From: Halogeometricum sp. S1BR25-6 | GTDB lineage: Archaea; Halobacteriota; Halobacteria; Halobacteriales; Haloferacaceae | Direction: 5' to 3' | Assembly: GCF_031624495.1 (NCBI RefSeq) | Contig: NZ_JAMQOP010000003.1 | Coordinates: forward strand, 248,001 to 312,000 | Length of the DNA: 64,000 nt | Shown: in pieces, positions 34,917 through 42,931 of the stretch | Layout of the letters: each line of letters begins with the position of its first letter | Numbering within the stretch: position 1 is the stretch's first letter | Made by a program: the position numbers and the translations under genes | The notes under the pieces: model-generated | Seen by the model: only the letters and a program-made list of their open reading frames with translations | What the model was told of the DNA's origin: nothing | Database searches by the model: none

Positions 34917-35993
34917 TCAGAGCAGGCGCACGGGCTCGCTTCTCTCCGCGGACTCGTAGATTGCTTCGATGATATCGACGGCCTTGCGCGCCTCTACGGC
35001 GTCCAGCGGGTACGGCTCCTCGTCGTCGAGTCCGTCTATGAATCGCTTGATATTCCGGCGGTGGTTCGCGTAGTTCATGGCCACGTCCGCCTCCCCGTCG
35101 CCGGTGTCGCGGTCGGAGCCGAACTCCCGGCGAATCCGCTCGTCGTCCTCGCGTTCCTCGCGGAACTCCCAGGTGACCAGTTCGTCCGCCAGCATCTCCG
35201 CGGTCCCCTCGCGGCCGCCGAGTTGGATGCGCTGTGAGGACCCGGGATACATCGACGTCGCCCCCAGAATCTGTCCGACCGAGCCGTCTCGATAGCGAAC
35301 GGAGGCGACGGCGGTGTCCTCGATTGCGATGCTGTCCTCGGCGTGAGCCAAGCGGTCGGTGTAGGCGAACACTTCCGCGATGGGGTTCTCGTCGCGGTCG
35401 AGGTCCATCGTCGCGCCGGCGAGCCACTGCACGAGGTCGATTCCGTGGATCGCCTGGTTCAGCAGTTCGCCGCCGTCGAGGTCCCGGGTACCCTGCCAGC
35501 CGCCGTCGTAGTAGTCGTCGTCGCGCCACCAGGGTACGTACGCGTTAGCGGCCGAGAGCTGTCCGAATCGGCCCGCGTCGGCCGCCTCGCGGACCCGCCG
35601 AAAGAGGGGGTCGAATCGCTGCTGGAACACGCCGCCGAGCGTGATTCCGGCGTCCTCTGCGGCGGCGACCATGCGGTCGATTCGGTCGGCCGTGATTTCG
35701 AGGGGCTTCTCGCAGAGGACATCCACGTTCCGCGCCGCGGCCGCGAGTGTCGGCTCCGAGTGTGCCCCGCTGGGCGTACAGACGATCAGGACGCCCGGGT
35801 CGGCTTCGTCGAGCATTCGGCCGGTATCGCCGTACCACTCGCAGTCGAACTCCGCGGCGAACTCGCGGCCCCGAGACTCGGTTCGGCACGACCCCGCGAC
35901 GAGCGTGGCCCGGTTGAGGTCACGAATCGACAGCGCGTGCACCTCGGCCACGGTACCGATTCCGGCGATTGCTATCCGATGGTGGTCGGTCAT
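34917..35993 (-). CDS. Gfo/Idh/MocA-family oxidoreductase
   Basis: 358 residues starting MTDHHRIAIAGIGTVAEVHALSI. Rossmann motif, then VDVLCEKPLEITADR with the EKP Lys, and the C-terminal substrate domain with GGELLNQAIHGIDLVQWLAGA. NAD(P)-linked sugar dehydrogenase. It converges with GH88 and diverges from DUF2264; probably oxidises a sugar liberated from the oligosaccharide. Confidence 0.87.
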   Translation of the reverse strand: MTDHHRIAIAGIGTVAEVHALSIRDLNRATLVAGSCRTESRGREFAAEFDCEWYGDTGRMLDEADPGVLIVCTPSGAHSEPTLAAAARNVDVLCEKPLEITADRIDRMVAAAEDAGITLGGVFQQRFDPLFRRVREAADAGRFGQLSAANAYVPWWRDDDYYDGGWQGTRDLDGGELLNQAIHGIDLVQWLAGATMDLDRDENPIAEVFAYTDRLAHAEDSIAIEDTAVASVRYRDGSVGQILGATSMYPGSSQRIQLGGREGTAEMLADELVTWEFREEREDDERIRREFGSDRDTGDGEADVAMNYANHRRNIKRFIDGLDDEEPYPLDAVEARKAVDIIEAIYESAERSEPVRLL

Positions 35994-36217
35994 GCTATCG
36001 GGTGTCGTGTCACGCAGTCGCAAAAAGACACCGGCGTCGCGCCGCGAGCGACGGTGAATTTCGGCGTTTCCGATCCGTCAAAGGGAGAATCGTGCTGTCG
36101 CACCGGCCTTCAAGCCGGGTCGCCCGCCTCCTCACCACGACCGCGTCGTCTCCGGGAAATCGGTGTTCGGGGGAGTCCCCCACGGCTTTTTGAGCCCGTC
36201 GGACGAACCACGGGACG

Positions 36218-38176
36218 ATGAACCCACTCGATGGTAACCCGCTAGCAACCCGTAGAGACCTGCAGAACGCGGCCCGGTCGTTGCTCGTACCGCTGGAACA
36301 ACACGCTAGCCCGGGCGGCGCCAGAGTCAGACCGGGCGTCACGGGGGCGCATTTTCCGACCCTCGCGGCGGAACTAGAGGGGTTCGCGAGGCCGTTGTGG
36401 GGCGCGGCCCCGCTCGCGGCGGGCGGCGGCGACTTCGATTACTGGGAACGCTACCGGACGGGACTGGCCAACGGGACCAACCCCGAACACGAGGAGTACT
36501 GGGGCGCGGTGACCGACTACTCGCAGACGGCCGTGGAGATGGCACCCATCGGCGTCGCTCTCGCATTGGCGACTGACGACCTCTGGCGACCGCTCACGGA
36601 CGACACGCAGGCGGCCGTCGCCGACTGGCTTCGGAGAATCAACGACGTGGACGTGCCGGACTCAAACTGGCTGTTCTTCCGCGTGCTCGCGAACGAGGGG
36701 CTCCGAGCGGTCGGTTCGGAGCCGGACGAGGAGCGGGTGCGTCAGGACCTCGACCGTCTCGAATCGTTCGCCCTGTCGGACGGCTGGTACGGCGACGGTC
36801 CCGACGGACACTGCGACTACTACACCGCGTGGGAACTGCACACCGACGGGCTGTTGTACGCGACGTTGGCCGACGACCGCGACCCGGAACGGGCCGACCG
36901 AATCCGCGACCGCGCCCGAGCGTTCGCTGGCGAGTTCGACCGGTGGTTCGCCGCCGACGGCGGCGCGCTCCCGTACGGTCGAAGCCTCACCTACCGGTTC
37001 GCACAGGGCGCGTTCTGGGGTGCACTGGCCTTCGCGGGCGTGGAGGCGTTTCCATGGGGAGAGCTGAAAGCACGGTGGCTCCGGCACCTCCGTTGGTGGG
37101 CCGGGCGGCCCGTCTTCACCGCCGACGGCGTGCTCTCGCTCGGCTACGCGTACCCGACGCTGAAGATGACCGAGTCGTACAACTCCCCCTCTTCGCCCTA
37201 CTGGGCGATGAAGTTCTTCCTCCCGCTGGCGCTGTCCGCCGACCACCCGTTCTGGCAGGCCGAGGAACGGACGCCCGACCGGCCGAGCGACGTCGTCAGC
37301 CAAGAACCACCGGGGATGGTACTCCAACCCGACGACGGGCAGGTGTGCGCGCTCTGCGCCGGGACGGCCTCGGGCGACGCGGAGAAGTACAACAAGTTCG
37401 CCTACTCCACCCGCTTCGGGATGAACGTAGCCGACGGAAACGGCCGGACCGGTGCCGCTCCCGACGGGACGCTCCTCCTGAGCGACGACGACGAGCGATT
37501 CCGGCGGCGGCAGCAGATTGTCGACCGAGACGTCCGCGATAACGTCGTCTACTCCCGCTGGGAACCGTGGGACGACGTCACCGTCGATAGCTGGCTCGCT
37601 CCGGCGCCGCCGTGGCACGTCCGTCTCCACCGTATCAAGACGGACCGCACGCTGACGAGCGTCGAGGGGGGATTTCCGGTTCCGGCGGACGGGCACGCGA
37701 GCGCCGCAACCGATGGAACTGCGGCCGCCGCGGCCGCCGCTGGCGACAGCCTCCTTCGGACGCTCGACGGGACCCGAGAGGGCGCAGTCGAATCCCTGCC
37801 ACCGAACACGAACCTGCTTTGTCCTCGAACAGTGGTGCCGACCCTATGCGGCGAGCACGAACCCGGGACGACGTGGCTCGCGACGGGCGTCCTCGGCGGC
37901 CCGATGGGAATCGTTGCCGAGTATCCTGACTCCGTTACTAATCCGTCCGCTCCCGCGGACTTCACCGCGAATCAGCGCAGGGAGAGTGGCGACGACACGG
38001 CCGCACTCACGCGCCAGTGGGCCGCGCCTCCCGCGTCGGCGTCGAACGACCGCGACCTCGCGGTGGCTACCGACGTCGCCGGTCCCGAATACGATCGGAT
38101 TGAGGACGGACACGTCATCACCGCAGGAGATGGGCGGACGCTGCTACGGGTCGACCCGTCCCCTCCTCGCCGGTGA
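36218..38176 (+). CDS. DUF2264-domain protein
   Basis: 652 residues of the DUF2264 family, whose N-terminal half (about 5-340) is an alpha/alpha-toroid like that of polysaccharide lyases. Diagnostic blocks: NPLATRRDLQNAARSLLVPL, NGTNPEHEEYWG, DSNWLFFRVLANEGLR, YGDGPDGHCDYYTAWELHTDGLLYA, RSLTYRFAQGAFWGAL and YNSPSSPYWAMKFFLPLAL. There is no secretion signal, so it is probably cytosolic. Activity in this family is not generally established; association with GH88 supports a role on uronate-containing oligosaccharides. TATA-like CTTTTT at 36183-36190. Confidence 0.85.
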   Translation: MNPLDGNPLATRRDLQNAARSLLVPLEQHASPGGARVRPGVTGAHFPTLAAELEGFARPLWGAAPLAAGGGDFDYWERYRTGLANGTNPEHEEYWGAVTDYSQTAVEMAPIGVALALATDDLWRPLTDDTQAAVADWLRRINDVDVPDSNWLFFRVLANEGLRAVGSEPDEERVRQDLDRLESFALSDGWYGDGPDGHCDYYTAWELHTDGLLYATLADDRDPERADRIRDRARAFAGEFDRWFAADGGALPYGRSLTYRFAQGAFWGALAFAGVEAFPWGELKARWLRHLRWWAGRPVFTADGVLSLGYAYPTLKMTESYNSPSSPYWAMKFFLPLALSADHPFWQAEERTPDRPSDVVSQEPPGMVLQPDDGQVCALCAGTASGDAEKYNKFAYSTRFGMNVADGNGRTGAAPDGTLLLSDDDERFRRRQQIVDRDVRDNVVYSRWEPWDDVTVDSWLAPAPPWHVRLHRIKTDRTLTSVEGGFPVPADGHASAATDGTAAAAAAAGDSLLRTLDGTREGAVESLPPNTNLLCPRTVVPTLCGEHEPGTTWLATGVLGGPMGIVAEYPDSVTNPSAPADFTANQRRESGDDTAALTRQWAAPPASASNDRDLAVATDVAGPEYDRIEDGHVITAGDGRTLLRVDPSPPRR

Positions 38177-38357
38177 CGCCGACGGCCGTGGTGTTTCTGT
38201 GCGGATACGGCTACCATCTCGGGAGAAGTGCACGCGCGGACGCGACTGCCGACCCTCGGCCGAATCGAACGGCGACGAGACGACGCGTCTCGGGAGGCGA
38301 ACGGCCGGGCGAGTCCACTAATACTATCGTGCTCGCCAGCAGTGCTCGGCCATCATT

Positions 38358-38381
38358 GCTCACACTACTATTATTGTAATG
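38358..38381. promoter_or_regulatory. Weak TTACAA/TTGTAAT palindrome
   Basis: CTCACAC-TACTATTA-TTGTAAT: the right arm is perfect and the left arm keeps 4 of 7 positions. Confidence 0.35.
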
Positions 38382-38455
38382 GGTTCCGCGAATCGACGTA
38401 GAACGACCCGTACACCGAGAAAACACACGTGACGCTGAGAGGGAGAGGCGCCCCC

Positions 38456-38476
38456 GTTTCCAGTATATCTGGAAAC
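38456..38476. promoter_or_regulatory. Palindrome GTTTCCAG-TATAT-CTGGAAAC
   Basis: Perfect 8-bp arms, 5-bp A/T spacer, 117 bp before the ATG at 38593. A relative is at 22099-22119. Operator-like for the regulator of the oligosaccharide locus. Confidence 0.68.
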
Positions 38477-38592
38477 TCTCTTCCGGGATTGGGTTCCCAC
38501 TCTTGGCGGGAGAGGAGTAGTACGGGTGGGACTCCGTCTCCATCCGTCCGGTACCCGAATTCTTTTCGCGAAGACCGGTGATAGCACTACCT

Positions 38593-39564
38593 ATGCGAGT
38601 CACCGTCATCGGAGCGACCGGACACATCGGCACCTACCTGGTACCGCGACTGGTGCGAGCCGGCCACGAAGTCGTCGCGGTCAGTCGAGGAGAGCGGGAC
38701 CCCTATCAGGACGATGGTGCATGGACCGACGTCGAGTCGGTCGAACTCGACCGCGAAGCCGCCGAGGAACGCGGCGAGTTCGGCAAGGCGATCGCGGCCA
38801 CCGACCCGGACGCCGTCGTCGACCTGATCTGCTTCGAACCGGAGAGCGCCGAATCGCTCGTCGCGTCGCTACGCGGGGAGGTCCAACACCTGCTGCACTG
38901 CGGGACTGTCTGGGTTCACGGTCCGAGCGACGTCGTCCCCACGACCGAGGACGCCCCTCGCACGCGCCGGCCGCTCGGCGAGTACGGGCAGAAGAAGGCC
39001 GAAATCGAGGCGTACCTACTCGACGAGGCGCGACGGAACGGCTTCCCGGCGACCGTCCTCCATCCCGGCCACATCGTGGGTCCCGGCTGGGAGCCCCTCA
39101 ATCCGGCCGGCAACTTCGACACCGAGGTGTTCTCGCGACTCGCGCGGGGCGAGGAGGTCGCACTCCCCAACTTCGGGCTCGAAACCGTCCACCACGTCCA
39201 CGCTGACGACGTGGCGCAGGGCTTCCAGCGTGCGCTCGAACGCTGGTCGGCGTCCGTCGGCGAGAGCTTCCACGTCGTCTCACCGCGGGCGCTCACCCTC
39301 CGCGGCTACGCCGAGGCCGTCGCCGGGTGGTTCGGGCGGGACGCCAACCTCACGTACCTCCCGTTCGGCGAGTGGGCCGACCGGCCCGAATACGACGAGA
39401 CGGACGTCGAGGCGACCGAGGAACACATCCGCTACAGCCCGAACGCGAGCATCGAGAAGGCCCGCGAGCGACTCGGATACGAACCGCGGTACACCTCGCT
39501 CGAAGCGGTCCGCGAGGCGGTCGAAGCCCTGACCGAAGCCGGCGAAATCGATTCGGACGAGTAG
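38593..39564 (+). CDS. NAD-dependent epimerase/dehydratase-like protein
   Basis: 323 residues from the ATG at 38593; an upstream GTG adds five residues. Atypical SDR with VTVIGATGHIGTYLVPRL at the N-terminus and the relaxed active-site stretch LHCGTVWVHG...GEYGQKKAEIEAYL, where the Tyr-x3-Lys is YGQKK. HPGHIVGPGW and HHVHADDVAQGFQRAL follow, as in nucleotide-sugar and uronate epimerases. Two palindromes lie upstream. Could convert a uronate or sugar acid released by the locus. Confidence 0.82.
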   Translation: MRVTVIGATGHIGTYLVPRLVRAGHEVVAVSRGERDPYQDDGAWTDVESVELDREAAEERGEFGKAIAATDPDAVVDLICFEPESAESLVASLRGEVQHLLHCGTVWVHGPSDVVPTTEDAPRTRRPLGEYGQKKAEIEAYLLDEARRNGFPATVLHPGHIVGPGWEPLNPAGNFDTEVFSRLARGEEVALPNFGLETVHHVHADDVAQGFQRALERWSASVGESFHVVSPRALTLRGYAEAVAGWFGRDANLTYLPFGEWADRPEYDETDVEATEEHIRYSPNASIEKARERLGYEPRYTSLEAVREAVEALTEAGEIDSDE

Positions 39565-40188
39565 CGCGTCCGCGTCGGAGAATTCCCGAGACTCGCAGAC
39601 ACGCCAGCGATTCGAGATGTAGGAGCATCATATTGATGGTGTTTGTCTCGCGTACGCCGTTGAATCTATCGCGGGACTCTGCAGCTCCGTGTGGAGATAT
39701 TTCAGAAGTATTTCTCCGTAGAAGACTCACCGATTCGACTTCAAGAGCTGCTTCGAGCGGTTCACGATGGAAAGCAGAAACAGAAGGTACCGAGACGAAC
39801 GTCGATTCGCGTCTGGGCGTTGTGCGAGGCCAGGTTCTCACAGCGTGCAGGTCGAACGTGGAATTCGGTCGGAAGTAGTAGAACTTCGCCCTGTGCTCGT
39901 CGCGGATGCGCATCTCGTCCTTGACGTCCGCGTCGTATTTGAAGTGAAAAATCCGATGGTAGTCGTCGATCTCGAGTACGCCGAAACGGGTGCATATCGT
40001 TCGACGTTCCGGACGGACGCCCGGAGACGGCGGCGGGGAGGCCGTCGTTTCTCGAAGGCACCCGTCCGGTTCAATTTCTTTGCGGAGGCGGTCGTATCCC
40101 ACCGGTACAGTTGAGATTGGATTCTATAGGGCGGGTTTCGAAGACGCCATTCGGGAGAACAGCAATCGCTCTCGATAGCTGCTCGCTC

Positions 40189-40210
40189 CTTACAACTATA
40201 TACCTGTAAT
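40189..40210. promoter_or_regulatory. Palindrome CTTACAA-N8-CTGTAAT
   Basis: The spacer CTATATAC resembles a TATA box; the first 13 bases match the copy at 21943. One mismatch in the right arm. Confidence 0.55.
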
Positions 40211-40231
40211 TTGGAGACGTTCGGTATGCCC

Positions 40232-40275
40232 CGAGTACCGGTAGTCGGATGCGGACAGTAAAAATCCGGTACTCG
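40232..40275. repeat. 10-bp inverted repeat
   Basis: CGAGTACCGG at 40232-40241 and CCGGTACTCG at 40266-40275, perfect complement with a 24-nt loop. It could be a hairpin terminator for the convergent minus-strand gene or an operator. Confidence 0.4.
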
Positions 40276-40374
40276 AAACGGTAAGTCGCCGAATCGGACG
40301 CGTTGTGGAAGACTGCGTCGACTATCGCGCAACAGCGGGTGAGGTAGGAGGGGAGTAAGCCGGCCGTCCGGCCG

Positions 40375-41517
40375 TCACTCGAAGCGGTCGAGACCGAACA
40401 TATCGATCTGATGGTCGCTCTCCCCGTCCATCGCGAGGTCGGCCAGGGTTTCGCCGATGGCGCTCGCGAACTTGAACCCGTGACCCGAGAACCCCGCTCC
40501 GACGGCGACTTGGGGGTGCTCGGGGAGCGTATCGAGGATGAAGTGTTCGTCCGGCGAGTTCGTGAACAGGCAGGTCGAGAGCCGCATCGTCGGGCCCGCG
40601 GCCTGCGGGAAGTACTTCTCGGTGACGTCGCGGAGCAGCGCCTCGTCGGCCCGGTCCGGTTCCCGCTGGAAGTCGTCCGGGTCAACCTGCTCGTCGCGGT
40701 GGTGGTACTTCCCGAGTTTGAACCCGGGCACGTCGTGGACCGGGAAACCGTAGAAGCGCCCTTCGGGAACGCTAAGGTTCCAGACCGGGTGGTTACCGGG
40801 CTGGAAGTTCGACGGCGCCTCGGGCTGGAACCACGCCAGCGCCTGTCGCTCGGGGACCGCCAGCCCCTCCAACGCGTCGGCGAGTTTGTGGTTCCATGCG
40901 CCCGCGGCGAGCACGAGGCGGTCGGCGACGTACACCCCCTGGTCGGTTCGGACCCGGACGCCGCCGTCGTTCGTCTCGTTCCAGTCGTGGACCTGCTCGC
41001 GGGCGCGCACTTCGGCGCCGTTGGCCTGCGCGAGCACCGTGTGGCCGATGATGGCCTGTTCGGGGATGACGAATCCGCCGTCCTCCTGGTAGACGGCGCG
41101 GTACTCCTCGGGCAGTTCGTAGCCGGGGAACCGCTCGTTCACCTCGGCGCCCGTGAGTTCCTCGTAGGGGATGTCGTGCTCTTCACAGGAGCGCTTCGAC
41201 CCGGCGAACACGGGATTGTCCGCGGGTCCCGCGTCGATGGACCCGGTCCGCTGGATCAGGTCGCGCCCCGTCTTCTCTGCAAGGTCGTCCCAGAGGTCGT
41301 AGGCCCGCTCGATAAGCGGCACGTACGAGGGGTGTTCGTAGTACGCGCGCCGGATGATGCGCGTGACACCGTGCGAAGACCCCTTCGTGTGAGGAATGTC
41401 GTACCGTTCTAATCCAAGGACGTCCAGACCGCGCTCGGCGAGGTGGTAGGTGGTCGCGCTCCCCATTCCACCCACGCCGACCACGATAGCGTCGTACCGA
41501 TCGTGACTCGTGTTCAC
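40375..41517 (-). CDS. Sarcosine oxidase/N-methyl amino acid oxidase-like flavoenzyme
   Basis: 380 residues, GTG start. DAO-family oxidase of the monomeric sarcosine oxidase/SolA branch, which oxidises N-methyl or secondary amines to imines with O2. It shows the FAD Rossmann motif AIVVGVGGMGSATTYHLAERG, GSSHGVTRIIRRAYYEHPSYVPL, and the covalent-flavin Cys316 in MRLSTCLFTNSPDEHFILD, close to the position known in MSOX (Cys315). GAGFSGHGFKFA is C-terminal. A TATA-like AACAATAAAG is about 30 bp upstream. No glycine-cleavage or folate genes are adjacent; it might instead deaminate an amino sugar or glycated amino acid. Confidence 0.88.
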   Translation of the reverse strand: MNTSHDRYDAIVVGVGGMGSATTYHLAERGLDVLGLERYDIPHTKGSSHGVTRIIRRAYYEHPSYVPLIERAYDLWDDLAEKTGRDLIQRTGSIDAGPADNPVFAGSKRSCEEHDIPYEELTGAEVNERFPGYELPEEYRAVYQEDGGFVIPEQAIIGHTVLAQANGAEVRAREQVHDWNETNDGGVRVRTDQGVYVADRLVLAAGAWNHKLADALEGLAVPERQALAWFQPEAPSNFQPGNHPVWNLSVPEGRFYGFPVHDVPGFKLGKYHHRDEQVDPDDFQREPDRADEALLRDVTEKYFPQAAGPTMRLSTCLFTNSPDEHFILDTLPEHPQVAVGAGFSGHGFKFASAIGETLADLAMDGESDHQIDMFGLDRFE

Positions 41518-41986
41518 AGTAGTGTCGTTCGGTAGTCTCGCTCTTTATTGTTTAGGTTCGTCGGTCGAGTCGTCGTTTCGTTCGTCCGCGACGCGGGGCC
41601 TCCGACGCGGGTTCGCGTCCCGAACGAGTGGCCGACGGGACGCGCCGAAATTCGTGGGGCGGGAATATTGTGACACCGACAGTCGTCACTCGCAGACGGG
41701 GAACTCGCCGCAGAGACGTTCGAGCGTCGATGCGACCCGGTCGCGGACGGCGGCGGCGAACTTCTCCCCGCACGCGACGCTGCTCGAACGGTGTGATTCG
41801 TGACACGAGTTGTCTCACTGCGGCGCCATCCACAACGTATCCGCTTGCTGTTACGTCGAGGTTCGAAGCTTCGACGAAACTCGTAAAGTGGACATCGGCG
41901 GCGCATTGTGACGGGATGCCGCGTCCCCGCCGGCGAGCGACGCGCGGCGAGGACGACGACGGGCGCCCGGAGCGAGCGACTCCGGA
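41518..41986. other. Intergenic without recognisable gene
   Basis: 469 bp. All frames give Arg-rich, non-haloarchaeal translations. It includes the promoter of the sarcosine oxidase-like gene near 41549-41556; otherwise I see nothing. Confidence 0.4.
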
Positions 41987-42724
41987 CTACTTCCGAGGCG
42001 GCCGTTCGGTGTCGTGTTCGGCGACCGTTTCGAGCAGGTCCACCAACGCCTCGCTCGCGGCGTCGAGGAGGTCCTCGCCCAGGTCGGCGCTCGCCTCGCG
42101 CGGGTCGCCGACGACGCCGTTCTCGGTGAACTCGGCCGAGTCGAACGCGAGGTTGACTTTCCCCTTCCAGTTCCCCCAGCGCCGGGTCCCCTCCGCCGCC
42201 GCGTCGTCGAGGCGGTCCTCGCGCACCGCGTCGGGGTTCGCGTGTTGGAGCAGCGACGTCTCCAGCGCACCGCCGTGCCCCATGGGCGGAGCGTCCTCGC
42301 CGACCGCCTCGAACCACGTGAACGGGACCGCGTACGCGTCGTCGTGGCGGGTGATCGTTCCGGCGACCTCCCGAAGGGCAGCCACGTTTCCGCCGTGGCC
42401 GTTCACGAGCACCACGCGGTCGAAGCCGTGGAACGCCAGACTCTCGACGATGTCGCGGACGTACGACCGGAACGTCGACTCGGACGTCCAGAGCGTCCCC
42501 GAGAACTGTCGGTGTTCCTCGGCGACGCCGACGGAGACGGCCGGGGACACGGCGACCGGGTCGTCGAGTCGGTCGGCGGCGGTTTCGGCGACCGTCTCGG
42601 CGTTGAGCGTGTCGGTGCCGAGCGCGGCGTGCGGTCCGTGCTGCTCCGTGCTTCCGATCGGTACCATCGCCAGATTCGTCTCCGCGTCGCGAACTTCGGT
42701 CCACGTCGCACTTTGGATGTCCAT
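41987..42724 (-). CDS. Creatininase-family amidohydrolase
   Basis: A 245-residue member of the creatininase superfamily, metal-dependent amide or lactam hydrolases. The metal and catalytic residues are visible: Glu27, His29 and Asp38 in IGSTEQHGPHAALGTD, His110 in VNGHGGN and Glu155 in MGHGGALETS. Length is standard. The start is supported by a TATA-like CTTATGTA about 24-32 bp upstream. In a sugar-acid cluster it could open a lactone or lactam; real creatinine use is not suggested by neighbours, although a sarcosine oxidase-like gene lies next on the same strand. Confidence 0.87.
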   Translation of the reverse strand: MDIQSATWTEVRDAETNLAMVPIGSTEQHGPHAALGTDTLNAETVAETAADRLDDPVAVSPAVSVGVAEEHRQFSGTLWTSESTFRSYVRDIVESLAFHGFDRVVLVNGHGGNVAALREVAGTITRHDDAYAVPFTWFEAVGEDAPPMGHGGALETSLLQHANPDAVREDRLDDAAAEGTRRWGNWKGKVNLAFDSAEFTENGVVGDPREASADLGEDLLDAASEALVDLLETVAEHDTERPPRK

Positions 42725-42931
42725 ACGTTGCTGCTCTGTTCGAGCTACATAAGACTCCGCCCCGCCCGCGGGTCGGCGAACGCCGCAGTCGAGAACGCGT
42801 CCGCCGGTCGCCCCCCTCGGCGACCACGCACAGCGAACGCGTTGTGCACGCAGTCGCCGCGGCCGGCCGCATCGGGCACCCGTTCGACCGCCGTCGAGAC
42901 GGCACCGCCGCGCGCGAACCGTCGGTAGTCG

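Larger units (their letters stand above)
38177..38592. promoter_or_regulatory. Regulatory region with two palindromes
   Basis: 416 bp with no gene. It contains a weak TTACAA/TTGTAAT palindrome (38358-38381), CTAATACTATC near 38320 also found at 20284 beside the best copy of that palindrome, and a perfect GTTTCCAG-TATAT-CTGGAAAC palindrome (38456-38476). Confidence 0.6.
39565..40374. other. Non-coding or decayed region
   Basis: 810 bp. A minus-strand stretch (about 39840-40000, translation YHRIFHFKYDADVKDEMRIRDEHRAKFYYF) looks protein-like but extends into Arg/Ser-rich junk and antisense to the epimerase gene, and I cannot assign it. It contains one TTACAA-type palindrome (40189-40210) and a 10-bp inverted repeat (40232-40241 with 40266-40275). 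Confidence 0.4.

Noticed and set aside
36165-36182. CGGGGGAGTCCCCC hairpin before the DUF2264 gene as a riboswitch or terminator
   Set aside because: Very short stem without conserved riboswitch elements; archaeal terminators are usually T-runs. Left as a chance GC hairpin.
39350-40102. Minus-strand 250-codon frame after the epimerase gene
   Set aside because: Part of it looks protein-like but it runs antisense into the epimerase gene and has an Arg/Ser-rich tail; no family recognised.
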